Below, piece after piece: positions 61,011-64,000 of a stretch of DNA of 64,000 nucleotides. The position numbers and the translations under genes are program-made. How positions within the stretch are numbered: the stretch's first letter is position 1; every line of letters begins with the position of its first letter. Source of the stretch: Bradyrhizobium sp. AUGA SZCCT0176 (GTDB lineage: Bacteria; Pseudomonadota; Alphaproteobacteria; Rhizobiales; Xanthobacteraceae); contig NZ_JAFCMB010000009.1 of assembly GCF_018130145.1 (NCBI RefSeq), forward strand, positions 186,001 through 250,000, in the 5' to 3' direction. The notes under the pieces are model-generated. The model ran no database searches. It saw only the letters and a list, made by a program, of their open reading frames with translations, and had not been told where the DNA came from.

Positions 61011-61370
61011 ATGCGTGGACATCTGTGGGGAAACGTTGTCGTCTGGCTGCTTGCAGCGTTCTTCTTGGTCGGGGCTTTCGGCAATACTTTCGTCAGCACG
61101 GAGATTGCCGCTGACTATGCCCGCTGGGGCTATCCGGAGAACTTTCATTATCTGACCGCGTTCCTCGAATGCACGACAACCGTCATGCTGATCCTCAAAC
61201 CTCTCCACCTTTACGGATCGCTGCTTGGCGGCGCCGTCATGCTGGCCGCTGCGGGGACCGTTGTATCCCATGGGGAATATGCGCATGCAGTTCCCCCTTT
61301 GGTCGTCCTGGGTGTTTGCGCGTTCGTTGCTGTTCTGACGGTCAGATCAAAGCGGTCACTGCAGCAATGA
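61011..61370 (+). CDS. DoxX-like four-helix membrane protein, 119 aa
   Basis: Four hydrophobic segments: NVVVWLLAAFFLVGAFGNTF, HYLTAFLECTTTVMLILKPL, LYGSLLGGAVMLAAAGTVVS and AVPPLVVLGVCAFVAVLTV. The order, length and the ARWGYPENFHYLTA segment fit the DoxX/DoxD-like family of small membrane proteins; activity unknown. It follows the SDR gene by 170 bases in the same direction and may belong to the same TetR-controlled unit. Base 61371-61496 holds only the convergent gap. Confidence 0.78.
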   Translation: MRGHLWGNVVVWLLAAFFLVGAFGNTFVSTEIAADYARWGYPENFHYLTAFLECTTTVMLILKPLHLYGSLLGGAVMLAAAGTVVSHGEYAHAVPPLVVLGVCAFVAVLTVRSKRSLQQ

Positions 61371-61496
61371 CCGCAAATCCATAGAACGTGAGGACATGAC
61401 GAAGTTGGATCACGCCGCCGGACCGATATTGGAGGCATGTCGCAACGAAACGAACAGACACGACAAGCAGCAGCGACAAAACCCTTTCGACCATGA

Positions 61497-63095
61497 TCAG
61501 GACAACGCAGCAATCAGATCGTCGGCGCGGGTCACCATCGCCACGTTCTGGATCGCGTAGTTCACCGCGGCGATGTGCCATTCGGCATTCATGGTCGAGC
61601 AGCAATCCTCAGGCACAACCATGTAGAATCCCTTGTCCGCGCCAGTGCGGGCGGTATGTTCGATCGACATGTTGGTCCAAGCGCCGGTGACAATGACGAA
61701 ATCGCGTCCAGCCGATTTCAGCATGGCCTCTAGTCTTGTGCCTTCCCAAGCGCTCATCCGCATCTTCTCCACCACCTGATCGCCAGCTTGCGGCTCCAGC
61801 CCCGGTACCGGCGCAGCGCCCCAAGTGCCGCGCACCAGTGCTTTTGCATCGATCAATCCCTCGAACAGTGGCGCATTCGCTGTCACGCCGGGCGCGCCCG
61901 GCTCGACCACGAACCAGACGTGAATCACCAGGACGCCGCGGGCACGCGCGGCCTCCGCGAGCCGCTTTGCGTTGGCGATGGCGTTTTGTTCGCGGCAATG
62001 CGCCGGCGAGCCTGATGACGCAAAGGCGCCGCCGTCCATCACCACGTCGTTTTGCATATCCTGAATGATCAGCGCGCAGCGCATCGGATCGACCGCGTAA
62101 CCCGGCTCGGCGAGCTGGGCTGCGGACCGGTTGACAGTCGCCACCGGAGCCGGTGCCGGCCGGGCTGCGGCCGGCGCGTTCTGGCCGGCACGCATATAGG
62201 GCTCGTTGCGCGGTCCAACCTTCACCGGCACCGCATAGACCGAATGCGTCGCAGTGATGTAGAGCGTGCGCCAATCCGGCCCGCCCCAGGTCATATTGCT
62301 GACCAGTTCGGGAACGCGCAGCTTGCCGATCAATCTGCCGTCCGGCGCATAGACCCAGATCCCGCCCGGCGCCGACACCCAGACATTGCCGAGCGCGTCG
62401 CATTTCATGCCATCCGGCACACCGGGCTCGGTGGCCGAGACGATGTTGGAGGCGAACACCCGGCCGTTGCGGAGGCCGCCAGCGGCATCGACGTCGAACA
62501 CGCGGATCAGATGCTTGACGGTATCGTTGACGTAGAGCCGATGCTCGTCCGGCGAAAAGCACAACCCGTTCGGCTGATCGAACAGATTGCGGTCGACCAG
62601 CAATTCCGGTGGGCCACCGCGGGGCGGTACGCGATAGACACCCTGGAAGCCGAGCCGGCGCGGCCGTTCGACGCCATAGACCGGCATCCGGCCGTACCAC
62701 GGATCGGAAAAATAGATCCCGCCGTCGGACTTGACGCAGACATCGTTCGGCGAATTCAGCTCCAGCCCGTCGAAATGCGACGCCAAGATCTCGCGCCGCC
62801 CGTCGGGGCGTTCTCGCACCAGCGTGGAGGTGGCGTGCTCGCAGACGATCAGGTTCAGCCCGGCATCATAGGTCATGCCGTTGCACTTGTTGGCCGGACG
62901 CATCGCCTCGCGAATGCCCTGCCCGTCGAGACGGCGGCGCACGTCGCCCGGCATGTCGGAGAACAGAAGATCATGCGCCTTCGGATGCCAGATCGGGCCT
63001 TCCGTGAACTGAAAGCCAGTGCCGGCCTGCCGCACCGGCGCCCACAGGTCGATCAGTTCGGCAAAGGGCGGCCGCAGCGCGATATGCGTGGTCAT
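61497..63095 (-). CDS. Fusion of SMP-30/gluconolactonase and isochorismatase-like hydrolase, 532 aa
   Basis: Residues about 1-310 are an SMP-30/gluconolactonase/LRE-type propeller: FQFTEGPIWHPKAHDLLFSD, NKCNGMTYDAGLNLIVCEHA, NSPNDVCVKSDGGIYFSDPW, FDQPNGLCFSPDEHRLYVND and EPGVPDGMKCDALGNVWVSA, with the metal ligands Glu, Asn and Asp. Residues about 338-532 are an isochorismatase-like domain with the Asp in LIIQDMQNDVV and Lys in VVEKMRMSAW; the Cys of the usual catalytic triad is replaced by Ser (WTNMSIEHTARTG, near residue 470). Start at 63095 behind GGAGACC. Directly follows an MBL lactonase-like gene in the same operon. Confidence 0.87.
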   Translation of the reverse strand: MTTHIALRPPFAELIDLWAPVRQAGTGFQFTEGPIWHPKAHDLLFSDMPGDVRRRLDGQGIREAMRPANKCNGMTYDAGLNLIVCEHATSTLVRERPDGRREILASHFDGLELNSPNDVCVKSDGGIYFSDPWYGRMPVYGVERPRRLGFQGVYRVPPRGGPPELLVDRNLFDQPNGLCFSPDEHRLYVNDTVKHLIRVFDVDAAGGLRNGRVFASNIVSATEPGVPDGMKCDALGNVWVSAPGGIWVYAPDGRLIGKLRVPELVSNMTWGGPDWRTLYITATHSVYAVPVKVGPRNEPYMRAGQNAPAAARPAPAPVATVNRSAAQLAEPGYAVDPMRCALIIQDMQNDVVMDGGAFASSGSPAHCREQNAIANAKRLAEAARARGVLVIHVWFVVEPGAPGVTANAPLFEGLIDAKALVRGTWGAAPVPGLEPQAGDQVVEKMRMSAWEGTRLEAMLKSAGRDFVIVTGAWTNMSIEHTARTGADKGFYMVVPEDCCSTMNAEWHIAAVNYAIQNVAMVTRADDLIAALS

Positions 63096-63117
63096 CGCTG
63101 GTCTCCGAAACTGCCGC

Positions 63118-63966
63118 TCACGCTGCAAACCAATTGCGTGACGGCAGCGATTGCACGATCGGTCCCGGCACCGCCATGTCGAGCCGTCCCACGACCTGGC
63201 CGTGCTCGATCTTGGCGGGCTTGTCATGCACCGGCAGCAGGAAGCGCGAGCCGGAAAGCAGCCGTTTGATCGCGGCCTTCTCCTCGCGCTTGGTGTTGCC
63301 GTGGTTGCCGGTGGTGCGGGGCTCATTGTGATGCAGTTCGTGGAAAGGATTCACGATCTGGTCGTTGAAATCATAGATCACGTCGCCGCATATGGTGGCG
63401 CGGCCCTCGGCGGTCTCGACATGGATGTTCATCGAGCCTTCGGTGTGAGCGCCCGCCGCATCGACGGTGACACCGGGGCAGACCTCGATCGGGCCGGACA
63501 GTTCGAGATCTTCCAGCCGCAGCGCGTGGCGGGTGTGCAGCCGGTCGATCAGGTGCTTGATGTCAGGCGCCGGATATTGCGGATGCATCAGGCCCGACAC
63601 CGAATATTCCAGTTCGCGCCGGTTCAGCAGCACCGTCGTGTTCATCGGGAACAGCTCGTCCTTACCGGCATGGTCGATGTGGAGATGGGTGTGCATGACG
63701 TAACGCACATCACCCATCCGCACGCCATGCCTGGCGAGCTGGTTCTCGATCATGTTCTCATGGTGCTGCAGCCCGCGCATGCCCAGGCTTTCCATGATCT
63801 GATTGTGGCGATAGCCGGTATCGACCACCATCGGCCACGGACCTCCGAGGATCAGGAAGCCGTAAGTGTATACCCGCCTGGTGCGCCCGCAATCGCGCCC
63901 CAGCACGAGAAAGCTGGATTCCAGTTCAATGTCGCCGTAGTCCAGGATCTTGATTTCGAGCGCCAT
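63118..63966 (-). CDS. AHL-lactonase-like MBL-fold hydrolase, 282 aa
   Basis: Metallo-beta-lactamase fold of the AiiA/AttM-like branch. Metal motif VMHTHLHIDHAG (HxHxDH) near residue 112, then the His in GAHTEGSMNIHV, the Asp in CGDVIYDFND and the final His in LLPVHDKP. N-acyl-homoserine lactone or another lactone is the likely class of substrate, not the exact one. Gap to the fusion gene downstream is 22 bases, so the two form an operon. Upstream sequence beyond 63966 is at the window edge. Confidence 0.88.
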   Translation of the reverse strand: MALEIKILDYGDIELESSFLVLGRDCGRTRRVYTYGFLILGGPWPMVVDTGYRHNQIMESLGMRGLQHHENMIENQLARHGVRMGDVRYVMHTHLHIDHAGKDELFPMNTTVLLNRRELEYSVSGLMHPQYPAPDIKHLIDRLHTRHALRLEDLELSGPIEVCPGVTVDAAGAHTEGSMNIHVETAEGRATICGDVIYDFNDQIVNPFHELHHNEPRTTGNHGNTKREEKAAIKRLLSGSRFLLPVHDKPAKIEHGQVVGRLDMAVPGPIVQSLPSRNWFAA

Positions 63967-64000
63967 GTGATTGTTTCCCCTCGTTGGATCTCGTTGTTTT

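Noticed and set aside
1..64000. CRISPR arrays, tRNA/rRNA genes, insertion sequences, integrases, toxin-antitoxin or phage-defence genes
   Set aside because: I read both strands for these and found no array of spaced repeats, no cloverleaf with conserved arms, and no transposase or defence-family protein text.

Overview
The window is high-GC chromosomal DNA with alphaproteobacterial gene styles. Protein families, many Tat-exported proteins, a GAAC-N7-GAAC SOS box and dispersed palindromic repeats point to the Bradyrhizobium/Rhodopseudomonas group, most likely Bradyrhizobium. This is from recall of those families, not a database search. I see no insertion sequence, prophage, integrase, tRNA, rRNA or CRISPR array. 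The sequence looks like accessory catabolic and transport chromosome with a few housekeeping genes.

Layout. 0-11 kb: the end of a DUF1499 gene, a Tat sulfatase, a repeat-bounded small ORF, an MBL hydrolase, glutaryl-CoA dehydrogenase (gcdH), a RibB protein with a ruined GTP cyclohydrolase II half, a two-gene membrane operon and a KefB/YbaL-type antiporter. 11-19 kb: an aminotransferase coupled to an EamA exporter, a secreted lactonase-like propeller, a Tat amidohydrolase, a His-rich secreted peptide, a thiolase, an aldo/keto reductase and small envelope proteins. 19-25 kb: a one-chain indolepyruvate ferredoxin oxidoreductase, divergent from a hot-dog protein/CMD/SDR operon. 25.6-35.7 kb: a TPP enzyme/SDR/cupin operon divergent from an IclR regulator, then a branched-chain-type ABC importer in which LivM, LivG and LivF are one polypeptide, then an orphan sugar-type binding protein. 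35.7-40 kb: a divergent HemC, a 1-kb mosaic of repeats, a Bcr/CflA exporter and small proteins. 40-53.5 kb: an AI-2E-type permease with a long soluble tail, hydrolases, a ketopantoate reductase-like enzyme, galactarate dehydratase (garD), a GT-C-type membrane protein and an operon of a molybdenum hydroxylase large subunit with dgoK and dgoA. 53.5-64 kb: an EamA/HxlR pair, SOS-controlled dinB, an adenylate cyclase beside a decayed TetR gene, a patatin lipoprotein, a PepSY protein, a TetR/SDR/DoxX locus with clear operators, and an operon of an AHL-lactonase-like enzyme with an SMP-30/isochorismatase-like fusion.

Functional themes: acyl-CoA and 2-oxoacid degradation (gcdH, thiolase, IOR), sugar-acid degradation (garD, dgoK, dgoA), lactone hydrolysis (three loci), and small-molecule import or export, often next to a dedicated regulator. 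The most useful leads are proteins whose family catalytic residue is replaced (SMP-30/isochorismatase fusion, molybdenum hydroxylase, one SDR, RibBA), the three-part Liv fusion, and several crisp operators. I did not find a defence system, phage system or other obviously new multi-gene machine. All functions are read from sequence motifs by eye.
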